Shown here piece by piece: positions 40,882 through 50,190 of a stretch of DNA of 64,000 nt; positions within the stretch are counted from its first letter, which is position 1; each line of letters starts with the position of its first letter. The position numbers and the translations under genes were made by a program. The stretch is from Mayamaea pseudoterrestris (lineage: Eukaryota; Bacillariophyta; Bacillariophyceae; Sellaphorales; Sellaphoraceae), in assembly GCA_027923505.1 (NCBI GenBank), contig BROI01000004.1:62001-126000 (forward strand), given 5' to 3'. Below the pieces are notes generated by a model. The model was not told where the DNA came from, did no database searches, and was given only the letters and a program-made list of their open reading frames with translations.

Positions 40882-42003
40882 CTACTTTTTCGTCGCTTCA
40901 TAGGCAGCGCCTTGGTCCAACCTTTCTCGATCCGGCATGTCGGCCGAGTATGATCGCCAGTAGGGAAACGCTCCAGCACGCTTGATCACCTCGTGCGCCC
41001 TTTCAAACGCCTCCAATAGCTCGGGCGAAAGTTTGGCGTCTGGCGCCGCTGCCTTATAACACGCCTGCAAGTTTTCGTCCAGCTGTTTCAGCGAGGATGC
41101 TCCCACTAATACGCCATCGTTGGCCGTTAGTGCCGAATGTTGCAGCAACCACAAATAGGTGGCATCCACCAAGCTGATTTCGTCCTTGTGGCACTGTTTT
41201 TGAATAATGTCGAGAGCCTCAAAATTGGCTGCTGTATAGAAACGCGGCAGGTAGTTTGGATTGTTTCGAAAGCGGCCCTTTAGCACAGTTTCCTCACCAG
41301 ATTGGTGCTTGCCCGTCAGTAACCCCGCCGCCAGCGGATTGTAGGCGACAAAGGCGCAACCGTGTTGGCGCAACAGTGGCATTAGCTCCGTCTCGGCCAT
41401 GCGATTGAGCGGATTGTACAAGCCTTGGTAGACGGTGGGTGGCGTCAAGTGGTGCTCCCGGCATAGTTCAAAGGCTCGCTTCATTTCCAAGTAGTGATAG
41501 TTGCTCATGCCAATGCGCTGAATCGTTCCGTCCTGGACCAGTTCATGGAGGTACTGGAGACTGGACAGCAAATCGTGCTTAGTATCTGGTTGATGCAGGT
41601 AGTACTCCGCAAAGGAATCGACTCGACAAGCCGCCTTGGAAGCTTCTAGTTGCGCCTGGATGCCATTTCGCGAAAGGCCGTTTAATTGACTCGGATGCGC
41701 CTTGGTTCCCAGAGCAACCGAGGCTGCCATATTGTCACTGCGCATGATGCTTCCACATATAGTTTCCGTCTTGCCTCCGGCGTAGATGCGAGCCGTGTCC
41801 ATCCGGGGCAAGTCGTCAGTGCCAAACAAGTCGTGGTTTACCTTGACGAAGCGATCCACCATGTTCTTGGCAATGGCTTCGTCGACATAAGCCGACGTTT
41901 GCGACCAGCCAAAGCTCATGGTCCCCAAGTACAAGCGAGGAATGGAAGCGACGGGGACCTTCATGGTGGTAGTAGTAGTATCTTCTGCGGCGTCCATCGT
42001 CAT
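40882..42003 (-). CDS. aldo-keto reductase, AKR7 (aflatoxin aldehyde reductase) type
   Basis: 373 residues, intronless. TIM-barrel AKR: start LYLGTMSFGWSQTSAYVDE, catalytic Asp/Tyr in PRMDTARIYAGGKTE, Lys in VALGTKAHP, His in AEYYLHQPD. IGMSNYHYLEMKRAFE and YQGLYNPLNRMAETELMPLL follow, then FVAYNPLAAGLLTGKH, all typical of AKR7 enzymes. The C-terminus has the NADPH-binding VLVGASSLKQLDENLQAC. The family reduces aldehydes with NADPH in the cytosol and acts in detoxification (succinic semialdehyde, dialdehydes). The exact substrate is unknown. It shares a 165-bp divergent promoter with UNG. Confidence 0.93.
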   Translation of the reverse strand: MTMDAAEDTTTTTMKVPVASIPRLYLGTMSFGWSQTSAYVDEAIAKNMVDRFVKVNHDLFGTDDLPRMDTARIYAGGKTETICGSIMRSDNMAASVALGTKAHPSQLNGLSRNGIQAQLEASKAACRVDSFAEYYLHQPDTKHDLLSSLQYLHELVQDGTIQRIGMSNYHYLEMKRAFELCREHHLTPPTVYQGLYNPLNRMAETELMPLLRQHGCAFVAYNPLAAGLLTGKHQSGEETVLKGRFRNNPNYLPRFYTAANFEALDIIQKQCHKDEISLVDATYLWLLQHSALTANDGVLVGASSLKQLDENLQACYKAAAPDAKLSPELLEAFERAHEVIKRAGAFPYWRSYSADMPDRERLDQGAAYEATKK

Positions 42004-42168
42004 GGTGAATGGCAGTTGGCAGTGTTGTCACGCCATTGTCACGCTTAAAATCGCAACGGTACTCATGACGACATCAACCTTCTTTTCAAATGCGCTGCAC
42101 GAAGCATTGGAGGGACTCCGACGAATCCATCTCACATCCATCGTCACTCTCGTTGCTCTACTTGGATC

Positions 42169-43140
42169 ATGATTACTTCCTACTTCAAGGCTAAACCAAA
42201 AGAATCTTCCTCGAAGCAAGATGAAACTGTTTCTGGTGGCGTCAAGCGATCAGTAGAGGATGAATGTGATGGCATGCCTTCGACGGTTTCGACGACTCAC
42301 ATGAATGAGGCACACATGAATGCTTCTACTACTTCTGTTCCACCTGCCGCGGGCAAGAAACGGATCAAACAATCACCAGCAGCAACTATTAATGCCTCAC
42401 CAGAAGCATCTGATTCGCTATTTTCTTACGTAACGGAGCCATCATGGCGGGCGGAGCTTGACGCCCACTTTTTAAACAATCCATCCTTGCAAATTTTGTC
42501 AAACTACATTGCCAAGGAACGCCAACAACACATTATTTTTCCACCCGCACACGAAACCTTTACGGCACTAAACCTATGTCCACTACACAAAATCAAGGTT
42601 GTCATTGTCGGACAAGACCCCTACCACGGCTTGCACCAGGCGCATGGCTTAGCCTTTAGCGTCGGCCGCACCGAAAAAATTCCTCCGTCGCTCCGCAACA
42701 TTTACAAGGAACTACTGAGTGACCATCAAATTGACAGCATGCCGCAGCACGGTCACTTGGAGCGCTGGGCCAAGCAGGGCGTCCTGCTGCTGAATGCAAC
42801 GTTGACGGTGCGTAGCGGCATGCCCAATTCCCATGCCAAGGTTGGTTGGCAACTCGTGACGGATCGCATCATTCAACGCGTCGCGTCGCAAGCAAACAAA
42901 CGAGTCGTTTTCATGCTCTGGGGCAAGCCAGCCTACGAAACGACCGTCAAGGCACTGTCGTCGTCGAAACTGCTGCAATCGCAACACGTCATGATTCGCA
43001 CGTCGCATCCGTCGCCGCTGGGTGCCACCAAAACGGATGCGCCATTCATGGGATCCAAATGCTTTCGGCGCTGCAACGAGGCGCTGGTGGAAATGAAGCA
43101 TGATCCCATCGACTGGAACGTAAATGGAGCGTTGCCGTGA
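42169..43140 (+). CDS. UNG: uracil-DNA glycosylase (family 1)
   Basis: 323 residues, intronless. Catalytic water-activating motif VVIVGQDPYHGLHQAHGLAF has Asp150. FSVGRTEKIPPSLRNIYKEL, LLLNATLTVRSGMPNSH, FMLWGKPA and the minor-groove-reading loop SHPSPLGA complete the family-1 UNG signatures. The first ~85 residues are a disordered, charged extension starting MITSYFKAK. The ITSYF resembles a PIP-box at the very N-terminus, as in nuclear UNG2 (QKTLYSFF), so the protein is probably nuclear and PCNA-linked (inference). It removes uracil from DNA in base-excision repair. Confidence 0.97.
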   Translation: MITSYFKAKPKESSSKQDETVSGGVKRSVEDECDGMPSTVSTTHMNEAHMNASTTSVPPAAGKKRIKQSPAATINASPEASDSLFSYVTEPSWRAELDAHFLNNPSLQILSNYIAKERQQHIIFPPAHETFTALNLCPLHKIKVVIVGQDPYHGLHQAHGLAFSVGRTEKIPPSLRNIYKELLSDHQIDSMPQHGHLERWAKQGVLLLNATLTVRSGMPNSHAKVGWQLVTDRIIQRVASQANKRVVFMLWGKPAYETTVKALSSSKLLQSQHVMIRTSHPSPLGATKTDAPFMGSKCFRRCNEALVEMKHDPIDWNVNGALP

Positions 43141-43220
43141 TGGAATGTGTGTTTGAGCCGAGTTCGGCAAGTTGGAGGCGCACCACAGTCGTAGCACTGT
43201 CTATCTCACGCAACAAGTAC

Positions 43221-43380
43221 ACAGACATTCTTACTTGAGCTATAAGTTGGCATCCCAAGATAATTCATTGACTACTATTTCAGGCGTGCATGTAAAAAAG
43301 TTATGTAATGTCGCCTCTATGACTACGCTTTAAAACGGCGAATGTAAAATGCAGTTTGCTCACCGCCGGCTTGCCAAATA
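43221..43380 (-). pseudogene. decayed tandem copy of the LHC gene 3' end
   Basis: This stretch parallels the neighbouring 43385-43553. Both start ACAGACATTC(T/C)TACTTGAGCTAT, share further blocks (ATTCATTG/AAATCATTGCCTAC, TCAGGC/GCAGGC, AAAAAGTTAT) and end in CTTGCCA. In the second copy the end is the last ~18 codons and stop of the LHC gene (GKPVIEQTAFFFHP). In this copy the matching part (reverse complement TTTGGCAAGCCGGCGGTGAG...) has drifted and carries an early change of frame. It therefore looks like a leftover of a partial tandem duplication covering the end of the coding exon plus 3' UTR, about 165-173 bp away. No helices or transit peptide remain. Confidence 0.65.
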
Positions 43381-43498
43381 AATCACAGACATTCCTACTT
43401 GAGCTATTGCTATCCAAGGTAAATCATTGCCTACGATTGCAGGCTTTTTTGTATAAAAAGTTATTGTGCTTTTACTTTTTTCAATGACTACATACTCT

Positions 43499-44303
43499 TT
43501 AGAAGGCCGGATGGAAGAAGAATGCCGTCTGCTCGATCACTGGCTTGCCATATAATGCTTCTTGCACTGCAAAGCCTAGTATACCCATCATGGCCAATCT
43601 TCCATTCTTAATTTCTTTGGTCTGCAGATCGACAATGCTCTTGTTGTCTTTGGGCAGCAAGCTCGAGAGACCGCAGTCGCCAATAATGTAGGACTTGCCC
43701 TTGGTTTCGCGCATGGTGGCACCTTCCAGCTCCACGATACCAGCCAACAAAACGCAGGCAATCCAGTAGACAACGTCAATGCGATCCAATCCGCCGTTCA
43801 GCACCGACGGTGACTCGCCGCTCTTGGTGAGAAGCGTCGGCAGACCAGCAGCGTCGGCAATGGGCTTGTCGAAGAGTTCGGCCAGTGGCCAGCCAATGGC
43901 GGCAAGCATGGCGAGGCGAGAATGCTTTACCTCTGCTTCGCGCATGTACATGAGACTAGCCTTGTCGCTTCCGGCGAAACCAAATGGACTGTAAGGCGAG
44001 GAGATGAGAAGAGATGCATGTGAGTCGACGACGAAGCCATCACACAAACGACGCGACAAAACTATCCACACATCAAAACACTCACTCGAAACCAACATCT
44101 GCTGGTAGACTTCCATCAAGAAGCTTGGGGCGAGGAGCAAACGGAAGCGCCTTGGACATTTCCGTATTCTTTCCACCCTTGCCGTCGTCGGCGTTCCAAA
44201 GATCATTGGCAAGCTGTGACGTGGACTTGATGTTTGGCTTTTGCGGGGCAAAGGCCGAAGCAGAGACTGCCAGTATGCAAGAGAGAGCAAGAGAACGCTT
44301 CAT
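43499..44303 (-). CDS. fucoxanthin-chlorophyll a/c-type light-harvesting protein (Lhcr-like)
   Basis: Two exons, 44303-44086 and 43988-43499 (GTGAGT...CCTTACAG; the junction codon is GAT in DVGFDPFGFAG), give 235 residues. The N-terminus MKRSLALSCILAVSASAFAPQK is a textbook diatom plastid bipartite signal with ASAFAP. Helix 1 carries MREAEVKHSRLAMLAAIGWP with the chlorophyll-binding Glu/His-Arg set. The middle helix is DVVYWIACVLLAGIVELEG. Helix 3 is KEIKNGRLAMMGILGFAVQE, followed by the C-terminal HPAF. The WPLAELFD after helix 1 and the GGLDRI loop are closer to red-lineage Lhcr-type PSI antenna than to main FCPs, but that subfamily call is from memory. It is a thylakoid membrane protein that harvests light. 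Confidence 0.93.
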
Positions 44304-44575
44304 TATGGTATGTGTGTGCGTGTATGAAGGGAGGGTGTAATACGAAAGTTGTGAGAATGGTTGGATGATGGGTCAACTGCTGCTGCGATGAGTTGGAACG
44401 CGTTGCGCAAGCAACGTCATGCGATGGGCGATGAATCATGGGCTGAGTCACACCAAGCACGGATGAAAAGACATCCAAGTGGTACAAGTTTGTCACACTG
44501 CGACATTTACGTGCGCTCATCCGTCGATTACCATCATGAACGAAAGGCTGCAGGCTGCAGCAAAGCAAAACCTCG

Positions 44576-45286
44576 ATGCCCTTTACAAACATGAGATTTT
44601 TACAAGCGAGACGTGTTCCGATTCATATCCAAGTGAATCTTCGCTACGCGTCTACCAGGAGCGTTGCTGCAACAAACTCTTCCGACGATGACGAATCATG
44701 GCGTCAGCTACTCGACGACGCGTCCACTTTGAGTCGCTCACTCTATCGTCGATGCTTTCGAAGCATTAGATACATTCGTCACGGGAATATTCACGATGAG
44801 GAAGAATTCAAGAAACGAGAAAATGAACGACTACAAAAGTTTGACGACCGATCCGACCCTCGACTAAGCATGCTGAGCATGCTTCCACCCGTCAATCGAT
44901 CCGACGAACTGCGATCGCGAGCGGAATACTATCAGCAATATACGCGCGAAAACTTTGTGCAAGAATCTGACTGCTTGGATCACAAGCCATTGCGGCAGGG
45001 GCATTTAGATCGCTTTGTACACTTGTTGCGGCGGGGAGATGACCATCGGAAGTGGCTGCTCCGAGACATGAAATTTGATGATCCATATCCTGTCGAAGAA
45101 CTGGCGATTACATCCAATCGGATTAATGAATTGGAAGAAAGGGCGAAAGCCTTGATATTAAAGAGTGAGGGAGTTACTGCTTCGAGCCAAGAGGACGACG
45201 ACGACCACGACGCTTTTTGGGAGGACGACGATGATGAGCACGAGACACAAGGTCTTCCAGATTGGTACAGAAACCCACAACGGTAG
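44576..45286 (+). CDS. LYR-motif (Complex1_LYR-like) mitochondrial protein
   Basis: 236 residues, intronless. The N-terminus (MRFLQARRVPIHIQVNLRYA from the second Met at 44591) is Arg-rich and without acids, a likely mitochondrial presequence; either ATG is possible. The LYR tripeptide lies in LSRSLYRRCFRSIRYIR, followed by a helix-rich segment with EEEFKKRENERLQKF and RAEYYQQYTRENFVQESD. LYR proteins bind acyl carrier protein and act as assembly factors for Fe-S proteins, respiratory complexes and mitoribosomes. The target is unknown. The C-terminus is very acidic (QEDDDDHD, EDDDDEHE), and the protein is longer than typical LYRM (80-130 residues). Confidence 0.65.
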   Translation: MPFTNMRFLQARRVPIHIQVNLRYASTRSVAATNSSDDDESWRQLLDDASTLSRSLYRRCFRSIRYIRHGNIHDEEEFKKRENERLQKFDDRSDPRLSMLSMLPPVNRSDELRSRAEYYQQYTRENFVQESDCLDHKPLRQGHLDRFVHLLRRGDDHRKWLLRDMKFDDPYPVEELAITSNRINELEERAKALILKSEGVTASSQEDDDDHDAFWEDDDDEHETQGLPDWYRNPQR

Positions 45287-45692
45287 CGACGAATTCAAGC
45301 TGCAGAATAGGATACATCATTTGCGGGGATTGGTGCTTTTCTGCGATGCTATAGTTGCGTTACTCGTGATGCTGGCGCGACGGCACAGTCTTCGCGCTTC
45401 AGTCTCACAAGAATGCAGAGCAATCAACTCGACTTTCAACGCCTTCCAGTAGTAGTCTGCTTTCATTAAAGAATGCGCAAACATTGCTATTGTCATTATG
45501 TATCATGCGTCATGGTACAGACTGCATCGTTGCATACAATAATTTTGTACGACTAAATGGTATCTTTTAGAAATAGTGCGACACGATTCGTGACCATTTC
45601 GCTGACTCGAGAACTTTCGCAGAAGTCCATGGACTCCCAACGCTGAGATACACTCGTCACGGAACGCCTCTCTTCTCTCCAAAAGTCGTTGG
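45287..45692. other. intergenic spacer
   Basis: 406 bp between two plus-strand genes. Only short ORFs. It contains the promoter of the saccharopine-reductase-like gene; nothing specific was recognised. Confidence 0.4.
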
Positions 45693-47327
45693 ATGAGAAG
45701 CAATCTCACTTGTTGCGTTATCTGGAGCATCATACAGCTTTCAAGACTTTCCGCTTTCACACCACAATTGCCACACCGACCAAGTCCATTGCGCGTCACT
45801 CAAGCACTCACCATGACAACCTTAACCAAGTCCAACGAACCCTTGGTTTCTCCAGTTCTTACGGAGAAGAGAGAGATTCGAACTGTATCCACCACTGCGT
45901 TCATTGCCATCTTGCTGGCGGCTCCAGTCTTTGCCGTTACCGTCCTGCCATTGTCGCTCTTCTACCAAGTCGTCAAGATGCTCTTGTCTCCATTTCGACA
46001 CAAGCAGGAACTACCGAAACTTGACTCTGGTTACGAAGTCAATGCTTCTCAAATCGTTCCAAAGGACCAGCGCAAGTATGACATTGTTTTATTGGGTGCC
46101 ACTGGTTTCGTGGGTCGCCTCGCCGTCCGCCACTTGGCGCAAAAGTATGGATGCGATGGAACCAAGGTTCGCTGGGCCATTGCGGGTCGATCGCAGGCCA
46201 AGTTGAACAAGTTAAAGGAAAAACTTGCCAAGGAGCTTGGCATGGAAGGTTTAAAGCAGATTGATTGCATCATTGTTGATACGTCTGTTCCAACTACCAT
46301 GCCGGCGCTTGTGGAGCAAACGAGGGTGGTTGCAACAACGGCTGGTCCATATGCCTTGTATGGATCGTCCGTGGTTGAGTTTTGTGCAAAGTTTGGTACA
46401 AACTATGTTGACATCACTGGCGAGATTGGTTGGGTCAAGGCCATGGCAGCACTCTGGAACGCGACAGCCCGCGAAACGGGTGCCAAGCTCATTTCGTTTT
46501 GTGGCCACGACTCGATTCCGTGGGACCTTTCGGTCATGAAACTGCAATCCATTTTGAAGAAGGAGTGCAACGACAATTTGGTTTCAGCGTCGTTTTGGGA
46601 TCAAGCGATTGGCGGATTGCCTGGTGGAACGTTTGCCACAGCCTTGCACAGCATCGATGGGGTGCCTGTCAAGCATGTGAGCGGCGGTGTTGACCCGTTT
46701 TTGCGCTCGCCGAACGGTAGCAAGAGTGAGTATGTTGCCACACCAAAACTTCCAGTCATGATTGCCAAGGCAAAGACTCCCTGGGATGGTCCAAACTCGA
46801 AGCGATGGACCATGCCATTCATCATGGCGCCGATCAACGCGCAGGTTGTCCAGTGGAGCCACGCGCTTCGTCAAGAAGGCAGCAAGACACTTTTATACAC
46901 GGAGTCCTACCTCATGCCCGATTTCAAGTCTGCCTTTGTCAGTTTCGTGGGACTCATCTTGTTCGGAATGTCCTTGTTCAATCCCTTGACAAAGTATTTT
47001 GCGCGCAAGGCCATGCCTGCTCCAGGCGAAGGACCACCCATGGAAGCCATGGAGAAGAAGCACTATTTATGCGTGTACGGAGAGGGAATTGGTGAAAAGG
47101 GCAATCGCGTCGAATCAATCTTTTACTTGCCGCAGGATGCTGGCTGCTTGGAAACGTCGCGCATGTTGATCGAGTCTGGCTTGTGTATGGCGCTGCAGGA
47201 GAAGGAGCTTTTAGTTAAGGAAGGAGGCTTTTGGACACCTTCCACTGCGTTGGGTGAGGTTTTGGACAAGCGCCTGCAGGATATTGGCATGCAGTGGTCG
47301 GCGCGTGTGGTGCCAATTAACAAGTAA
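45693..47327 (+). CDS. SCCPDH: saccharopine dehydrogenase-like oxidoreductase (SCCPDH/trans-acting enoyl reductase type)
   Basis: 544 residues, intronless. The first 25 residues form a signal peptide ending LSAFTPQ, the diatom plastid motif, so the protein is likely plastid-directed. A later Met (near residue 40, MTTLTKSNEP) could give a cytosolic or ER form. One membrane segment (TAFIAILLAAPVFAVTVLP) precedes the Rossmann fold. That fold has YDIVLLGATGFVGRLAVRHL (GxxGxxG), RWAIAGRSQAKLNKLK and TTAGPYALYGSSVVEFCAK, followed by NYVDITGEIGWVKAMAALW and FCGHDSIPWDLSV. All are typical of SCCPDH-like proteins of lipid droplets and membranes. The hydrophobic C-terminal half contains a second membrane segment (FVGLILFGMSLFNPLTKYF). 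The substrate is unknown; it is not lysine-pathway saccharopine reductase. Confidence 0.88.
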   Translation: MRSNLTCCVIWSIIQLSRLSAFTPQLPHRPSPLRVTQALTMTTLTKSNEPLVSPVLTEKREIRTVSTTAFIAILLAAPVFAVTVLPLSLFYQVVKMLLSPFRHKQELPKLDSGYEVNASQIVPKDQRKYDIVLLGATGFVGRLAVRHLAQKYGCDGTKVRWAIAGRSQAKLNKLKEKLAKELGMEGLKQIDCIIVDTSVPTTMPALVEQTRVVATTAGPYALYGSSVVEFCAKFGTNYVDITGEIGWVKAMAALWNATARETGAKLISFCGHDSIPWDLSVMKLQSILKKECNDNLVSASFWDQAIGGLPGGTFATALHSIDGVPVKHVSGGVDPFLRSPNGSKSEYVATPKLPVMIAKAKTPWDGPNSKRWTMPFIMAPINAQVVQWSHALRQEGSKTLLYTESYLMPDFKSAFVSFVGLILFGMSLFNPLTKYFARKAMPAPGEGPPMEAMEKKHYLCVYGEGIGEKGNRVESIFYLPQDAGCLETSRMLIESGLCMALQEKELLVKEGGFWTPSTALGEVLDKRLQDIGMQWSARVVPINK

Positions 47328-47457
47328 AAACCTTTTCTGTATGATTATCACAATGTGGCGAGCTTACTGGTCGATATTAAATTCGATGATATTACGTAAT
47401 AACTTATATGACTTTTATATATGAGCATGTTTATATATTTACGGGTAGATCATGGGA

Positions 47458-48303
47458 TTACAACCCCGCTGCCTCGGCAGCTTCCAGATCAATCATCCAC
47501 GTCAACGATACACCTTCTCCCTGGGGCCGCACCATGGCCACCGGAAACGGCGCCGGCTCGGCCATGGAGACCGTATGACGCTCGTATATGTCTTTCGTCT
47601 CTTTTGGAACAGTCTTGGTCCTATCGACGGTAAACGCTTTGGAAACGATGGAACCCTTGGACTCGCCAGCGCCGCAGACAATCACGTGACGCGTATGGTC
47701 GTTCAAAACGGGCAGGGTCAGCGTGATGCGCTTGGGAGGCGGCTTGGGCGAGTCGTCAATGGAGGCGACCCACTGCTCGTCTCCGACTTGCAGCAAGGGA
47801 TGATTGGGAAAGAGCGAGCACGTGTGTCCATCCGGGCCAAAGCCCAAGACGGCCAAGTCGAGGCGACCGTCGGAATGTGTGTCAAGTATTTTGCGAAACG
47901 TCGTTTCGTAGTCTGCCGCAATGGCCTTGGTTGAGTCTTTTTCGTTTAGCAAGTCTGTATTGATTCCATAGATTTGTTCCTTTGGAATTGCAACCTGCGA
48001 CAAGAAATTCTTTCGAATCGCCCCCATGTTGCTATCCTCGTGCTCCTCAGGAACGCATCGCTCATCCGCCAGCAAAATGTGCCACAGATGAAACTTTGGA
48101 TCCAAACCAAGTGATTTAAATGTACCAGCTAATGACGACAGAAATTCGGGCAGCGAGCCGCCCGAAAGAACCAAGCTAAAGGCTTTGCGCGAAGCAATCG
48201 CGTCGACGCAACGTTTGCAAATTTCGGCGTTCAAAACATTTGGCAGCGCGCTCTTGGAGGATGCTACAATCAGCGAGGCTTCATACTTGTTTGTAAATGA
48301 CAT
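47458..48303 (-). CDS. PGLS: 6-phosphogluconolactonase
   Basis: 281 residues from ATG 48303 (MSFTNKYEASLIVASS); the frame is open upstream, but this start gives family-like length. Signatures: FSLVLSGGSLPEFLSSLA (phosphate-binding), HLWHILLADERCVPEEHEDSN, LDLAVLGFGPDGHTCSLFPN (core motif), RITLTLPVLN and the late VIVCGAGESKGSIV. The enzyme hydrolyses 6-phosphogluconolactone in the oxidative pentose phosphate pathway. No transit peptide is evident, so it is probably cytosolic. It converges on the SCCPDH-like gene with 130 bp between stops. Confidence 0.96.
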   Translation of the reverse strand: MSFTNKYEASLIVASSKSALPNVLNAEICKRCVDAIASRKAFSLVLSGGSLPEFLSSLAGTFKSLGLDPKFHLWHILLADERCVPEEHEDSNMGAIRKNFLSQVAIPKEQIYGINTDLLNEKDSTKAIAADYETTFRKILDTHSDGRLDLAVLGFGPDGHTCSLFPNHPLLQVGDEQWVASIDDSPKPPPKRITLTLPVLNDHTRHVIVCGAGESKGSIVSKAFTVDRTKTVPKETKDIYERHTVSMAEPAPFPVAMVRPQGEGVSLTWMIDLEAAEAAGL

Positions 48304-48562
48304 GGTGAAAGTTTTTGATTGATGACAACAATGGGAGCTTGGGAAAAAATGGATCTTTCTTCGCTTCCAGCAGCATGACAGTTTCGAACGAAGCCGAATC
48401 TTTAAAAGTCGCAGTGGGTTTGTAAGGGAAAGCACGGGTAATCATCTTTATCTTTAGCAGCGTAATTTTTGTGAGTTTAAACTGCATATTTAATTGAAGC
48501 AATATACCATCGTAGTCAAAGACTTTTTCTCTACTCACTTTAATTCTGTAGCCGTCTAAGAC

Positions 48563-49887
48563 GCGATGTTAGCGGGCGGTGTTTCGTCGTTTTGCGCGTT
48601 TCATCGTTTCGTCGTTTGAAACAACGCGCGCCGTGGAGTTAGCGGTCGTTTCGTCGTTTCATTGATTCATGCCAAAACGTCAATCCACGTCATCATTTAT
48701 TAAGCCTATCATTTCCTGGGACTGAGAACCCACGATCAAAAGGACATGAAAAATGGTCCCGCACAAACCCCTGCATATCTTGCCTCTTGATAAAGCTATT
48801 AACATTCTGATTCAACAGGTGGCTTCTCTAAAGTGCCCGGGATTGCAATGTGAAAGAGCGATGGTTTCATTTTTCCTTGTTCCCGTGGCGTACGCCATAC
48901 AAGTTGATGAAATATGAACGCTGCGTTTGGTTGTTGAATTTGCCATCATGACATTGGTTAATAGCAACAGGTGTAAATACATAATGTTTTATAGTAACTA
49001 TTATCTACAAAAGAAGCTTATTGCATCATAGACTCATTTAAAGGGAGCCAAGAGCTCAACGTCGGCAAGACGACCACTTGCCGCCAAAACCTGAGATTCT
49101 TTTCATGGACCACGTACGCGCTATGATCCAGCAGAGGAAGAAACATATAGCTGGAATTGCCACGCATTTCACAAAGTCTTGCTTTCAATGCTGAGAGTTG
49201 ATTTCAAAGCGACGGAATGCATGATGGATGCGGAAGATGGAATGCATGCGTATTGAAGCGTCTCACACTGAATCTGACCAGTCTTGCTTGCTCTTGTCAT
49301 TGGCAAAGAGGCAAAATCAATTGGTAGGATGGTAGGAACTTATGACTTGCTTCTGCGCTGCTTGGAAGGAGGATAGTTGATGGAATGTGAGCGTGTAGAC
49401 CGTGCGACCGTGCCGACCATTGCGCGCAGGCCTCACTGGAACAACGCAAAATGCAGGCAATTGCGCTATCCTCGCACACATTTTGGTCAAGTATGTACCA
49501 ACTTGAAGGCCGATGAAGCAGTTGCATGAGCGCTGGATGGTACCAGCCTGGAGAAACGTGAGTCGTCGACGCGCTCGACAGTGCGTGGTGCTCGGTGCAT
49601 CGCGGTGTTTGGTGTCAAGGTGGATCTTTCGCCTGTCAAAGCTTTATAGAGCACCCAAACGCGCAATAAGCTCCAAACATATCTTCTGTATTGATACAAG
49701 TTGTTTCTGTTACATTTGGGCTGCGGGATCAACCTCCATTGTGGTGTATATGATGATGAAACGATGGCGCAATGAAGCAACGATGCAATGGGCGTCTCGT
49801 TGCTTGGAGCATCGAGTTTCCGGGTTCTTTGGTGTTTCATGGTGCGACGAAACGACGAAACGATGAAACACCGTCCGCTAACATCGC
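48563..49887. mobile_element. non-autonomous DNA transposon-like element with terminal inverted repeats
   Basis: The left end GCGATGTTAGCGGGCGGTGT (from 48563) and the reverse complement of the right end GCGATGTTAGCGGACGGTGT (ending 49887) match 19/20. The match resumes as ATCGTTTCGTCGTTT after a 17-bp extra segment on the left, giving TIRs of about 40 bp. A further direct copy of the TIR core (GTTAGCGGTCGTTTCGTCGTTTC) lies at about 48636 inside the left end. The ~1.3-kb interior has no transposase-like ORF and is AT-richer. Flanks are GTCTAAGAC on the left and CCCTAAAAG on the right, at best a decayed 8-9 bp target duplication. TIR style and subterminal repeats fit a MULE-like or foldback-like non-autonomous element; the family is not proven. 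Confidence 0.7.
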
Positions 49888-50190
49888 CCCTAAAAGTTCG
49901 ATCCTTTTGCAGGCGGATAGCTAAATTGAACGTGGATCTTTCAAGGTTGACGCACGTTCCGTGACAAAAGCGCGACGATCGACCAAATTCTTCGGCGCCA
50001 GTCACCATGGCAGTCGAATAGCTGAGAGCACTTGACGTTTTTTAAGATTTACGAAACTCATCCAGACATCCTGGAATTACCGACTCTAGTGCTACAGGAA
50101 CTCAACAAAAGCAAATTTGAAAGGCAAAATTAAAGCGGCACCATCTTGACAATTTCATATTTCATCACACAGCGACTCCCTCCTTTCACC
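49888..50190. promoter_or_regulatory. ACS upstream spacer
   Basis: About 300 bp between the TIR element and the acetyl-CoA synthetase ATG. No ORF with support and no distinct motif. The element end lies only ~300 bp from this gene. Confidence 0.3.

Noticed and set aside
49487-50008. 173-residue minus-strand ORF at the right end of the TIR element as a transposase remnant
   Set aside because: It crosses the element boundary into the flank and shows no catalytic or zinc-finger pattern of any transposase.
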